Source of the DNA: JAKAQB01 sp035702855
GTDB taxonomy: Bacteria; Actinomycetota; Acidimicrobiia; Acidimicrobiales; Palsa-688
Direction of reading: 5' to 3'
NCBI GenBank assembly: GCA_035702855.1
Contig: DASSZM010000083.1
Coordinates: 1-39,747, forward strand
Length of the DNA stretch: 39,747 bases
A model generated the notes under the pieces. The model did no database searches. It was not told where the DNA came from and saw only the letters and a program-made list of their open reading frames with translations. A program made the position numbers and the translations under genes. Positions within the stretch are counted from its first letter, which is position 1; each line of letters starts with the position of its first letter. Positions 23,453-30,115 of the stretch are shown here, one piece after another.

Positions 23453-23994
23453 GCCAGCGCCGCCCGCCCCCCGCCGGCGATCGCGGCCCGGCCGGCCGTG
23501 CCCGTGGTGGACCCGGCGACGGGCCCGACACCGGGCGTGACGGCGGCAGCATCCTGGTGCTCGCCCCCGTCGGCATCCTCATCCTGCTGCTCCTGGCCAC
23601 CCTCACCGCCGACGGGGCTCTCGCCGTGCTCGGCCAGCGCCAGCTGTCCGACGCCCTGTCGGCGGCCGCCGCCGACGCCGCCGGGTCCGGGGTCGACCGG
23701 GCGGCGTTCTACGACTCGGGGACGGTCCAACTCGCTCCGCCCGCGGTCGGACCGGCGGCGTGCGCCTCGCTCGCCGCCCAGGGCGACCTCCACCTGCACG
23801 ACGTGCGGGTGTGGGTGGGTGTGGCCGGTCCCGTCGTGACGCTCCTCGGGCGGGCCGAGGTCGACGGCATCTTCGGGCGGGCGATCCCCGGGCTCGGACG
23901 CTGGCAGGTGGCGGCCACCGCCACGGCGACCGCCGAGCAGGCGCCGCGGGTGCCACCCCGCCCGGTGGCCGCCCTCACGCCGCTGCTGTGCTGA
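23449..23994 (+). CDS. TadG-like pilus protein
   Basis: This 181-residue protein has a Gly/Pro/Arg-rich N-terminus, then DGGSILVLAPVGILILLLL, the 'G-S-x-L-V' type membrane segment of putative Flp-assembly TadE/G-like proteins, then QRQLSDALSAAAADAAGSG. The outer region has two cysteines, C105 and the very last residue C181. GTG 23449 overlaps the preceding stop (GTGA); GTG 23443 is possible. It is the last gene of the plus-strand tad operon; a 7-base repeat array follows. Confidence 0.66.
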   Translation: MSQRRPPPAGDRGPAGRARGGPGDGPDTGRDGGSILVLAPVGILILLLLATLTADGALAVLGQRQLSDALSAAAADAAGSGVDRAAFYDSGTVQLAPPAVGPAACASLAAQGDLHLHDVRVWVGVAGPVVTLLGRAEVDGIFGRAIPGLGRWQVAATATATAEQAPRVPPRPVAALTPLLC

Positions 23995-24000
23995 GCCGCC

Positions 24001-24035
24001 GCCCGCCGCCCGCCGCCCGCCGCCCGCCGCCCGCC
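24001..24035. repeat. 7-bp tandem repeat GCCCGCC, five copies
   Basis: Five exact copies lie at 24001-24035, followed by a degenerate copy and GGCGGGG near 24055, which can pair with CCCGCC. The array sits between the TadG-like gene and nucS. It may work as a terminator-like structure; no T-run is present. Confidence 0.75.
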
Positions 24036-24093
24036 CCCGCCGCCCGCCTGGCTGGCGGGGGCACCGGCGGTGGTTCGCGAGACTGACGGCGTC

Positions 24094-24753
24094 ATGCGCC
24101 TCGTGATCGCCACCTGCACCGTGGACTACGCCGGCCGGCTCGCCGCCCACCTCCCGCGGGCCAAGCGCCTCCTGTTGGTCAAGGCCGACGGCTCGATCTC
24201 GATCCACGCCGACGGCGGCGCCTACAAGCCGCTCAACTGGATGACCCCGCCGTGCACGCTCCGGGTGGAGGAGGGCCGTTGGGTGGTGACCAACGCCAAG
24301 GGCGAGACGCTCACGATCGAGCTGCACGAGGTCCACGGCGAGCTGAGCCACGAGCTCGGGCCGGATCCCGGGTTGCAGAAGGACGGCGTCGAGGCCCACC
24401 TCCAGGAGCTGCTCGCCGCCAATCCCCACGTGCTCGAGCCGGGCCTCGCCCTCCTGCGGCGGGAGCACCCCACCGACATCGGCCCGGTCGACCTGCTGTG
24501 CCGGGACGCCGAGGGCCACACGGTGGCGGTCGAGATCAAACGGCGGGGCGAGATCGACGGGGTCGAGCAGCTGGCGCGCTACCTCGAGCGCCTCGAGCTC
24601 GACGGCCGGCTGCGACCGGTGCGGGGCATCCTCGCCGCCCAGCTGGTCAAGCCCCAGGCCCGCACGCTCGCCGCCGCCCGTGGCATCGCCTGGGTGGAGG
24701 TCGATTACGACGAGCTGCGGGGGGTGGGGACGGGGCGGCTGACGCTGTTCTGA
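24094..24753 (+). CDS. nucS: Mismatch-specific endonuclease NucS (EndoMS)
   Basis: NucS cuts both strands at mismatches and provides mismatch repair in actinobacteria, which lack MutS/MutL. The 219-residue length matches. The N-terminal DNA-binding region is clear (RLVIATCTVDYAGRLAAHLP, KADGSISIHADGGAYKPLNWM), and the nuclease core reads DIGPVDLLCRD, then VAVEIKRRGEIDGVEQL with the D...ExK metal site. The extreme C-terminus GRLTLF resembles the sliding-clamp-binding tail of the family. ATG 24094 gives the normal N-terminus; GAGACT ends 9 bases upstream. It lies between two halves of the Tad locus, an unusual place with no obvious functional link. Confidence 0.96.
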   Translation: MRLVIATCTVDYAGRLAAHLPRAKRLLLVKADGSISIHADGGAYKPLNWMTPPCTLRVEEGRWVVTNAKGETLTIELHEVHGELSHELGPDPGLQKDGVEAHLQELLAANPHVLEPGLALLRREHPTDIGPVDLLCRDAEGHTVAVEIKRRGEIDGVEQLARYLERLELDGRLRPVRGILAAQLVKPQARTLAAARGIAWVEVDYDELRGVGTGRLTLF

Positions 24754-24759
24754 CCGGGC

Positions 24760-24786
24760 GGTGCCGCCTCGAGCGTGGCGGCCACC
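24760..24786. terminator. Hairpin between convergent nucS and cpaE-like genes
   Basis: GGTGCCGCC (24760-24768) pairs with GGCGGCCACC (24777-24786), leaving one bulged base and an 8-base loop. It fills the 33-base gap between the two convergent stop codons and could serve both strands. Confidence 0.5.
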
Positions 24787-26073
24787 TCAGGCGTCGTCCG
24801 CCCAGGTGCCGAGGGCGCCGGGCTGCAGCGCCACCGGCTCCGCCTGCGGCGGCGCCAGATCCGCCAGCTGCTCCAGGCGGGCGGCGACGACGGCCGCCAG
24901 CGGCCGCACGAGGGAGGCGGGCAGCGGGCGGCCGGCGCGCAGGGCGTCCTCGACCCTGCGCTCCCGGACCCAGGCGGGCGCGGCGGCGGTCGTGGCCCCG
25001 GGTGCCAGCTCGGCCAGGGCCGTGGCCATCTGCGCCCGGGCCCGGGGATCGCGCGGCGCCCGGTTGAGCACCGGCAGCAGACGCGGTGGCGGGACGCCGA
25101 CGGCGGCGAGAGCGCGGAGCAGCAGGGCGAGCGAGTGGGTCCCCTTCAGTCCCGGGGCGCCCACGGCGAGCACCAGGTCGGCCTGGGCGCTGGCGGCGCG
25201 GGCGAGGTGGTTGCGCTCCTCCACGTCGATCGACCCGCACTCCGCCTCGCCTTCGAGGTCGCCGGTCACGTCGGCGACGACCAGCGCGAACGCCTGGCGT
25301 AGGCCGTCGATCGCCGCCGTCGTCGCCCGGGGCCGGAGGGCGGACCACGCCGAGGGGCGGCGGAGGCCGAGCAGCAGGCGGTAGCCCCGGTCGGGCACGG
25401 CGAAGGTGCCGGCGGTGAGCTCGCTCGGGTCGGGGCTGCCGAGGCGGTGGGCGTCGACCAGCTCCTGGAGCCCGGGGCCGAGGTCGGTGGCGTCGTGCAG
25501 GACCGCCTGGGCGGCCCGCAGGGCCAGGTCGGCGAGCAGGACCCGCCCGGCGTGGCGCACGTCGCCGGCGAGCCCCTGGGCGACGGCCACGGCCAGCGTC
25601 GACGCGCCGGTACCGCCGGCGCCGCACACCACCACCATCCGGCCCCGCCAGGGGGTCGCCTCCGGCTCGGCGAAGGCGGCGGGCAGCTCGTCTCCACGCC
25701 CGACGGGGCGGGCGTGGAGAGCGAGCGTGTCGAGCAGCTCCTCCCGGCCGAAGGTGGCGGGCAGGACGGCGGTCACGCCCGCGGCGTCGGGGTCGAGGCG
25801 GAGCGGGGCCCGCCGGTCCGCCACCGCCAGCACGGCCGCTCCCGCCCGGCCGGCGGCGTCGACGAGGTCGCGGTCGAAGCCGGGGGCGGCGGCGTCCACC
25901 ACCAGCGCCGACCAGGGGCGCCCGGATCCGAGCCGGGCGCGGGCCTCCTCGGCCGAGAGGCACTTGACGAACTCGGCGGGCAGGGCGCCCGACGTCGACC
26001 ACCGGGTCACCTCCCCGAACCAGGCGGCCCGCGCCGGTGCCAGCCCGAGCAGCACCCAGCGCTCAGTGGCCAC
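24787..26073 (-). CDS. CpaE/Ssd-like MinD-family protein with degenerate Walker A
   Basis: This 428-residue protein has a receiver-like N-terminal part (about residues 1-110) and a MinD/ParA-like domain. Such CpaE or Ssd (septum-site) proteins accompany tadA in actinobacteria and are thought to place the pilus machine or affect septation. The deviant Walker A should read KGGxGKT/S; here it is A152-G-G-T-G-A157-S-T, so both lysines are alanine. Downstream elements remain (LLADLALRAAQAVLHD, VVADVTGDLE, VLNRAPRDPRARAQM). ATP hydrolysis is doubtful. The GTG start overlaps the end of the CpaB-like gene by 11 bases, so the two are co-translated. Confidence 0.8.
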   Translation of the reverse strand: MATERWVLLGLAPARAAWFGEVTRWSTSGALPAEFVKCLSAEEARARLGSGRPWSALVVDAAAPGFDRDLVDAAGRAGAAVLAVADRRAPLRLDPDAAGVTAVLPATFGREELLDTLALHARPVGRGDELPAAFAEPEATPWRGRMVVVCGAGGTGASTLAVAVAQGLAGDVRHAGRVLLADLALRAAQAVLHDATDLGPGLQELVDAHRLGSPDPSELTAGTFAVPDRGYRLLLGLRRPSAWSALRPRATTAAIDGLRQAFALVVADVTGDLEGEAECGSIDVEERNHLARAASAQADLVLAVGAPGLKGTHSLALLLRALAAVGVPPPRLLPVLNRAPRDPRARAQMATALAELAPGATTAAAPAWVRERRVEDALRAGRPLPASLVRPLAAVVAARLEQLADLAPPQAEPVALQPGALGTWADDA

Positions 26074-26785
26074 CGGACCCGCCCGTGCCCGGTCCGGGTC
26101 CGACCCCGTCCGACGGCTCGGCGACGGTCACGTCCAGCGAGCCGGCGTGCCCGGCGGCGACCAGGGACTCGACCTCCCCGAGCGACGGGACGCCGAGCAC
26201 CAGCACGTCGGAGCCCGTCCCGCCGCCCCCGCCGAGCAGGCCGCCGCTCGGCGTGGCGACGCGGAGCACCTCCGCTCCCCGCAGGAGCAGGGCGGTGCGG
26301 GCGGTCGAGCCGGTGCTGGTGGTGACGAACACGTCGACCCGCTCGGCCGGGACCAGCCCGAGCAGGTCCGGCCCGGGCACGGTCACCGTCACCGGGCGCA
26401 GTGGGGGCTGGCCGCCGGTCGGGGTGAGCTCCGGGGCCGACACCAGCTCGCCGGGGCGGAGGGGGACGGCGAGGACGCGTCCCACCAGCGCGGCGGCCTG
26501 CGGGTAGGACGTGGCCGCCACCGCCGCCGGCAGGCGCAACTCGGTGACGCCCAGGTCCCGGGCGGTGAGCCGGGTGCCGGCGGCCAGCGGTCCGGCGGCG
26601 ACCACGAACGGGTGCGGCCGGCCGGGGCGGGTGGCCAGCCAGCCGGCGAAGACGAGCACCACCGCCAGGGCGACAGCGAAGCCCCCGGCGATGGCCCGGG
26701 CGTTGCCGCGCGCCCGGCGAGGCAGGACCCGGAGCCCGCCCGGGATCCCCGGTCCCACCCGCACGTCCGCCGCCGGCGCCGCCAC
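26063..26785 (-). CDS. CpaB/RcpC-like Tad pilus protein with SAF domain
   Basis: This 240-residue protein has one N-terminal membrane helix (AIAGGFAVALAVVLVFAGWLA) and then a SAF domain (VVAAGPLAAGTRLTARDLGVTELRLP and LVGRVLAVPLRPGELVSAPEL). The C-terminal part holds ERVDVFVTT. CpaB/RcpC proteins sit outside the inner membrane and stabilise the Tad apparatus. The Gly-rich loop SGGLLGGGGGTG is a low-complexity insertion. GTG 26785 is preceded by a promoter whose -10 box ends 6 bases upstream, so the mRNA is probably leaderless. It shares an operon with the cpaE-like gene. Confidence 0.85.
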   Translation of the reverse strand: MAAPAADVRVGPGIPGGLRVLPRRARGNARAIAGGFAVALAVVLVFAGWLATRPGRPHPFVVAAGPLAAGTRLTARDLGVTELRLPAAVAATSYPQAAALVGRVLAVPLRPGELVSAPELTPTGGQPPLRPVTVTVPGPDLLGLVPAERVDVFVTTSTGSTARTALLLRGAEVLRVATPSGGLLGGGGGTGSDVLVLGVPSLGEVESLVAAGHAGSLDVTVAEPSDGVGPGPGTGGSGGH

Positions 26786-26791
26786 GGGCGG

Positions 26792-26820
26792 ACCGTAGGC
26801 CAGCCGGCTGCGGGTGTCGA
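26792..26820 (-). promoter_or_regulatory. Promoter of the cpaB-cpaE-like operon
   Basis: On the minus strand TCGACA (26820-26815) and TACGGT (26797-26792) are spaced by 17 bases. The -10 box ends 6 bases before GTG 26785, so transcription should begin at the start codon. Confidence 0.65.
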
Positions 26821-26965
26821 GGGGTGGGCGGGGGGAATCGGGATCGCGGTGACCCGGCGAACGCCCACCGTGGCGGCGGGTGGTGGGGCTGCCGGCGGCC
26901 GGGCGGCCAGGCGGGCGGCCGCACGGGCGGGGCGGCCGGGCGGGCGGGGTTGCCGGGGAGGCCGT

Positions 26966-27556
26966 TCAGCGCAGGGGCGTGCAGGTCACCACCGAACCCA
27001 CCGGCACGAAGATGCGTTCCGCACCGGGGCGGTGGTCGTCCGGCGGGCCGCCCGGCCGGACCGTCAGCACGTCGGCGCCCGCCGCCAGCAGGCACCCGGT
27101 CACCTCCCGGCCGCCGGCGAGGCCGAGGCGGGCCACCTCCCGCTCCGCCGCCAGCGCCGCCAGGGCGTCGGCCAGCCGCAGCGAAAGGGCGGGGCGGCGG
27201 TCGCTGGCGGCCACCCCGGGTGCGGCGCCGGCGGCGCGGGCGGCGACCACGTGGGCGAGCGCGACCAGCGTGGCGGCCGAGCGGGGCGGGTCGGCCGCCA
27301 GCAGGCAGACGTCGGTGCCGACCCCCACCAGGGTGCCGCGGGCGACGCCGCCGGCAGCCAGCTCCAGCACCACCGCCGCCCGCCGTTCGGCCAGGTCGAC
27401 GAGGACGCCGAGCCAGGTGGCCGCCTCCTGGGCCTGCTGGCGCAGCCACCGTTCCCGGGCCCGTCCGGCCACCGCCTCGGCCGCCCGGTGGTCCGCCGCC
27501 CAGCCCGACAGCGCCGCCAGGAGGGCGTCACCGTCGCGCTCGGGTCGGGCCTCCAC
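26966..27556 (-). CDS. Uncharacterised protein with two similar beta modules
   Basis: The function of this 196-residue protein is not recognised. Residues 1-55 look helical (GDALLAALSGWAADHRA, ERWLRQQAQEAATW). Two stretches then resemble each other: VVLELAAGGVARGTLVGVGTDVCLL (around residue 60) and VARLGLAGGREVTGCLLAAGADVLTV (around residue 140). Each ends in a short strand ('TLVALAHV', 'RIFVPVGSVV'). The pattern 'L-A-G-G-x3-G-x-L-x3-G-x-D-V' recalls small SH3/LSm-like barrels, suggesting a duplicated domain; this is inference. GTG 27556 was chosen because TAACGT ends 8 bases upstream; GTG 27580 is the longer option. It lies downstream of nothing on its strand and is divergent from the leader ORF and excisionase-like gene. 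Confidence 0.6.
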   Translation of the reverse strand: MEARPERDGDALLAALSGWAADHRAAEAVAGRARERWLRQQAQEAATWLGVLVDLAERRAAVVLELAAGGVARGTLVGVGTDVCLLAADPPRSAATLVALAHVVAARAAGAAPGVAASDRRPALSLRLADALAALAAEREVARLGLAGGREVTGCLLAAGADVLTVRPGGPPDDHRPGAERIFVPVGSVVTCTPLR

Positions 27557-27643
27557 GGCCGCCGACGTTAGAGCCGTCACCCTCTACCCGCTCGACCGGC
27601 ATGAAAACCCACGAGACTCCACGCGCTGTCGCTCCCCGGCTCG

Positions 27644-27649
27644 TATGCT
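27644..27649 (+). promoter_or_regulatory. -10 box of leader ORF / excisionase-like gene
   Basis: TATGCT ends 6 bases before ATG 27656 of a short leader ORF. No convincing -35 box was seen. Confidence 0.55.
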
Positions 27650-27655
27650 GGGCGT

Positions 27656-27730
27656 ATGGCAACGATGTGGTTGGCGGGCGGTCGGCGGGCCCGCCCCGAG
27701 CGTGGACGGTGGGCGGAGGTGGCCCGATGA
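27656..27730 (+). CDS. 24-codon leader ORF before excisionase-like gene
   Basis: This short frame begins MATMWLAG, is rich in Arg and Trp (five Arg in the middle, ...GRWAEVAR at the end), and stops with TGA at 27728-27730. The stop overlaps the ATG of the next gene as ATGA. A TATGCT box 6 bases before its ATG predicts a leaderless transcript starting at this codon. The next gene's ribosome site (GGAGG) lies inside this ORF, so its translation could couple to or control the downstream gene. Whether the peptide itself has a function is unknown. The ORF could be chance, but box, frame and overlap all agree. Confidence 0.5.
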   Translation: MATMWLAGGRRARPERGRWAEVAR

Positions 27731-28032
27731 GCGAGACGGGTGAGAAGCCGATCCGCTGGCTGTCGACGCGGGACGCCTGCGAGCGCCTGGGGATCACCTT
27801 GCGGACGCTGTACCGCTTCATCGACGAGGGACAGCTGCCGGCCTACAAGATGGGCCGGGTCATCCGGTTGCAGGCCGGCGACGTCGACGAGTTCATCGGC
27901 CGGATGCGCATCGCGCCCGGCACGCTCGAGCACCTCTACCCCGAGCCCAAGGGCCACGACCGGCCGGCGGACGAGCCGAGCCGGGCGACGGCCGGTGACG
28001 GCCGGGACGCCGGGCTCGACGACGAGCTGTAG
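27727..28032 (+). CDS. Excisionase-type (MerR-like) DNA-binding protein
   Basis: This 101-residue protein has a winged helix-turn-helix of the excisionase/HTH_17 type: WLSTRDACERLGITLRTLYRFIDEGQLPAYKMGRVIRLQ, broken here only by the turn, then AGDVDEFIGRMRI. The rest is a charged tail. Such proteins serve as phage excision factors but also as chromosomal regulators such as BldC. No integrase or attachment site is nearby, so a regulator role is preferred. GGAGG lies about 8 bases before ATG 27727. The start overlaps the stop of a 24-codon leader ORF. Confidence 0.82.
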   Translation: MSETGEKPIRWLSTRDACERLGITLRTLYRFIDEGQLPAYKMGRVIRLQAGDVDEFIGRMRIAPGTLEHLYPEPKGHDRPADEPSRATAGDGRDAGLDDEL

Positions 28033-28110
28033 GCGCCGCCTTGCGTGACCACGTGCCCTGCGCCGAGGCGCAGCCGCGGCCGGGGGACCGGCGCCGGCGG
28101 AGCCGCACGG

Positions 28111-28116
28111 TAGCGT
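28111..28116 (+). promoter_or_regulatory. -10 box of HIT gene
   Basis: TAGCGT ends 7 bases before GTG 28124, fitting a leaderless start. It overlaps the alternative GTG 28115, which argues against that codon. Confidence 0.5.
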
Positions 28117-28123
28117 GCCGGCC

Positions 28124-28468
28124 GTGACGGACTGCCTCTTCTGCCGGATCGTCGCCGGCGAGCTGCCCTCCGAGCGGGTCCTCGACACCGAGCGGACCTA
28201 CGCCTTCCGCGACATCAGTCCGGCGGCGCCGGTCCACGTGCTGGTGGTGCCCCGCCAGCACGTCGACAACGCCGCGGCGCTCACCGCCGAGCACGCCGAC
28301 CTGGTCGGCGAGCTGCTCACCACCGCCCGGGCGGTGGCCGACGCCGAGGGGGTCCTCGAGCGCGGCTACCGGCTGGTGTTCAACGTGGGGGAGGACGCCC
28401 TCAACAGCGTCCCGCACCTGCACCTCCACGTCCTCGGCGGCCGGTCGATGGGGTGGCCGCCGGGGTGA
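28124..28468 (+). CDS. HIT family nucleotide hydrolase/transferase
   Basis: This 114-residue protein is of the Hint-like branch of the histidine triad family, which hydrolyses nucleoside phosphoramidates and related AMP conjugates. The triad HLHLHVLGG is near the C-terminus. CLFCRIVAGELP at the N-terminus holds a zinc-type cysteine pair, and PVHVLVVPRQHV is also typical. The start is GTG 28124 (see promoter). It lies directly upstream of phoH, as in many actinobacteria; the stop overlaps a possible phoH start (GTG 28465). Confidence 0.93.
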   Translation: MTDCLFCRIVAGELPSERVLDTERTYAFRDISPAAPVHVLVVPRQHVDNAAALTAEHADLVGELLTTARAVADAEGVLERGYRLVFNVGEDALNSVPHLHLHVLGGRSMGWPPG

Positions 28469-28533
28469 GTGGCCCGCACGCCATCCCCGCCCCGCCGCCG
28501 GACGCGGCGGTACCCTGGGCCCAAGAGTCCTCC

Positions 28534-29475
28534 GTGCCCACGACCGTCACCGTCCCCAACCACCTGATGCCGCGCCTCGTCGGCCCGCTCAACGAGAACC
28601 TCCGACTGGTGGAGGAGGCCTTCGCGGGGACGCGGATCGTCAACCGGGGCAACGAGTTCATCATCGACGGCAGCGACGCCACGACGGCCGCCCGCCTTAT
28701 CGACGAGCTGCGGCTCATCCTCGAGCAGGGCCACAGCGTCGACCCGTCGATGGTCTCGCGGACCATCGACATGGTGCGTGCCGACGAGCGGCCGAGCGAG
28801 GTGCTGACCGCCGAGGTGCTGCGCCCGGTGCGTGGGCGGGCGGTGCGCCCCAAGACCAGCGGCCAGAAGCGCTACGCCGAGGCCATCCGGGACAACACCG
28901 TCACCTTCGGCGTCGGGCCGGCGGGGACCGGCAAGAGCTACCTGGCGGTGGCGTTGGCGGTCCAGGCGCTGCAGGCCAAGTCCGTCGACCGGATCATCCT
29001 CACCCGCCCGGCGGTGGAGGCGGGGGAGCGCCTCGGCTTCCTCCCCGGTGACCTGATGGCCAAGATCGACCCCTACCTGCGGCCGCTCTACGACGCCCTC
29101 TACGACATGCTCGGCACCGAGGGCGCCCGCCGCCTGCTCGACGCCGGCACGGTCGAGGTGGCGCCGCTCGCCTACATGCGGGGGCGGACGCTCAACAACA
29201 GCTTCATCATCCTCGACGAAGCCCAGAACACGACGCCGGAGCAGATGAAGATGTTCCTCACGAGGATCGGGTTCGGCTCGAAGGTCGTCGTGACCGGCGA
29301 CGACACCCAGATCGACCTCCCCGGTGGCCGCTCCGGCCTGCTCAACCTCGAGCCGGTGCTGACCGGCATCGAGGGTCTGGCCTGGGTGCACCTCGGGCGG
29401 CGCGACGTCGTGCGCCACCGGATCGTCGCCGACATCGTCTCGGCGTTCGAGGCGGCCGACGCCTCGCGCGCCTGA
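28534..29475 (+). CDS. phoH: PhoH family ATPase
   Basis: PhoH-like proteins are P-loop ATPases related to RNA helicase cores and are linked to RNA processing with YbeY. This 313-residue protein has an N-terminal KH-like/NYN-linked part (RLVGPLNENLRLVEEAF), Walker A VGPAGTGKSYLAVALA, RPAVEAGERLGFLPGDL and Walker B FIILDEAQNTTPEQMKMFLTR, ending VVTGDDTQIDLPGG. Start choice: GTG 28534 gives the normal N-terminus and lies 17 bases after TACCCT (28511-28516). GTG 28465 would couple to the HIT stop by GTGA but adds 23 Pro/Ala-rich residues. ybeY follows after 22 bases. Confidence 0.92.
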   Translation: MPTTVTVPNHLMPRLVGPLNENLRLVEEAFAGTRIVNRGNEFIIDGSDATTAARLIDELRLILEQGHSVDPSMVSRTIDMVRADERPSEVLTAEVLRPVRGRAVRPKTSGQKRYAEAIRDNTVTFGVGPAGTGKSYLAVALAVQALQAKSVDRIILTRPAVEAGERLGFLPGDLMAKIDPYLRPLYDALYDMLGTEGARRLLDAGTVEVAPLAYMRGRTLNNSFIILDEAQNTTPEQMKMFLTRIGFGSKVVVTGDDTQIDLPGGRSGLLNLEPVLTGIEGLAWVHLGRRDVVRHRIVADIVSAFEAADASRA

Positions 29476-29497
29476 GGCCGGGGACGGAGGAGCAGCG

Positions 29498-30115
29498 ATG
29501 ACCGTCGAGGTGTTCGCCGCCGACGAGCAGCACGACCAGCCGGTCGACACCCTGCGCCTGGTCCGCCTCGCCGAGGCGGTCCTCGCCGACGAGGGGGTGC
29601 GCGGCGACGCCGAGCTTTCGGTGCTGTTCGTCGACGAGGCCTCGATCGCCGAGCTCAACAAGAAGTTCCTGGGTAAGGACGGCCCGACCGACGTGCTCGC
29701 CTTCCCGATCGACGAGGAGCCGACCGAGAGCGGCCGCTCCCCGGACTCGGGGGGGAGCGGGCCCGGCTTCACCGGGGAGGTCGAGGAGGCCCCGACGCTG
29801 CTCGGCGACGTCGTCATCTGCCCGGCGGTGGCCCACCGCAACGCCCCCGAGCACGCCGGCAGCTACGACGACGAGATGGCCCTGCTGGTGGTCCACGGCG
29901 TGCTCCACCTACTCGGCATGGACCACCTCGACGACGACGAGGCCGAGGAGATGGAGGCGCGCGAGCGCGAGCTGCTCGCCCGCCACCACGGCGTCATGAC
30001 CAACCCCCGGTTCCGTCCCCGCCCGGCGAGCGCGCCCGGCGGTCCCGGCCCGGCGGGTGGCGCCCGGGAGCCCGGTGACGGGCCCGGCGCCGGTGGTCCG
30101 CCCCGCACGACATGA
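29498..30115 (+). CDS. ybeY: Endoribonuclease YbeY (rRNA maturation factor)
   Basis: YbeY is a zinc metalloprotein needed for 16S rRNA 3' maturation and ribosome quality control. The metal motif HGVLHLLGMDH (H-x3-H-x5-H) is complete, and ELNKKFLGKDGPTDVLAFPID is the second family block. GGAGGAG precedes the ATG. The protein has 205 residues, longer than usual, because of an acidic/Gly/Ser insertion before LGDVVICP and a ~35-residue Pro/Gly/Arg-rich tail. The stop overlaps the next ATG (ATGA). Order phoH-ybeY-CNNM-era is the conserved arrangement. Confidence 0.95.
   Translation: MTVEVFAADEQHDQPVDTLRLVRLAEAVLADEGVRGDAELSVLFVDEASIAELNKKFLGKDGPTDVLAFPIDEEPTESGRSPDSGGSGPGFTGEVEEAPTLLGDVVICPAVAHRNAPEHAGSYDDEMALLVVHGVLHLLGMDHLDDDEAEEMEARERELLARHHGVMTNPRFRPRPASAPGGPGPAGGAREPGDGPGAGGPPRTT

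Noticed and set aside
24001..24048. Possible CRISPR-like or satellite array
   Set aside because: Units are 7 bases with no spacers; this is a simple tandem repeat.
27727..28032. Excisionase of an integrated element
   Set aside because: No integrase, attachment repeat or phage gene lies nearby and the surroundings are core chromosome.
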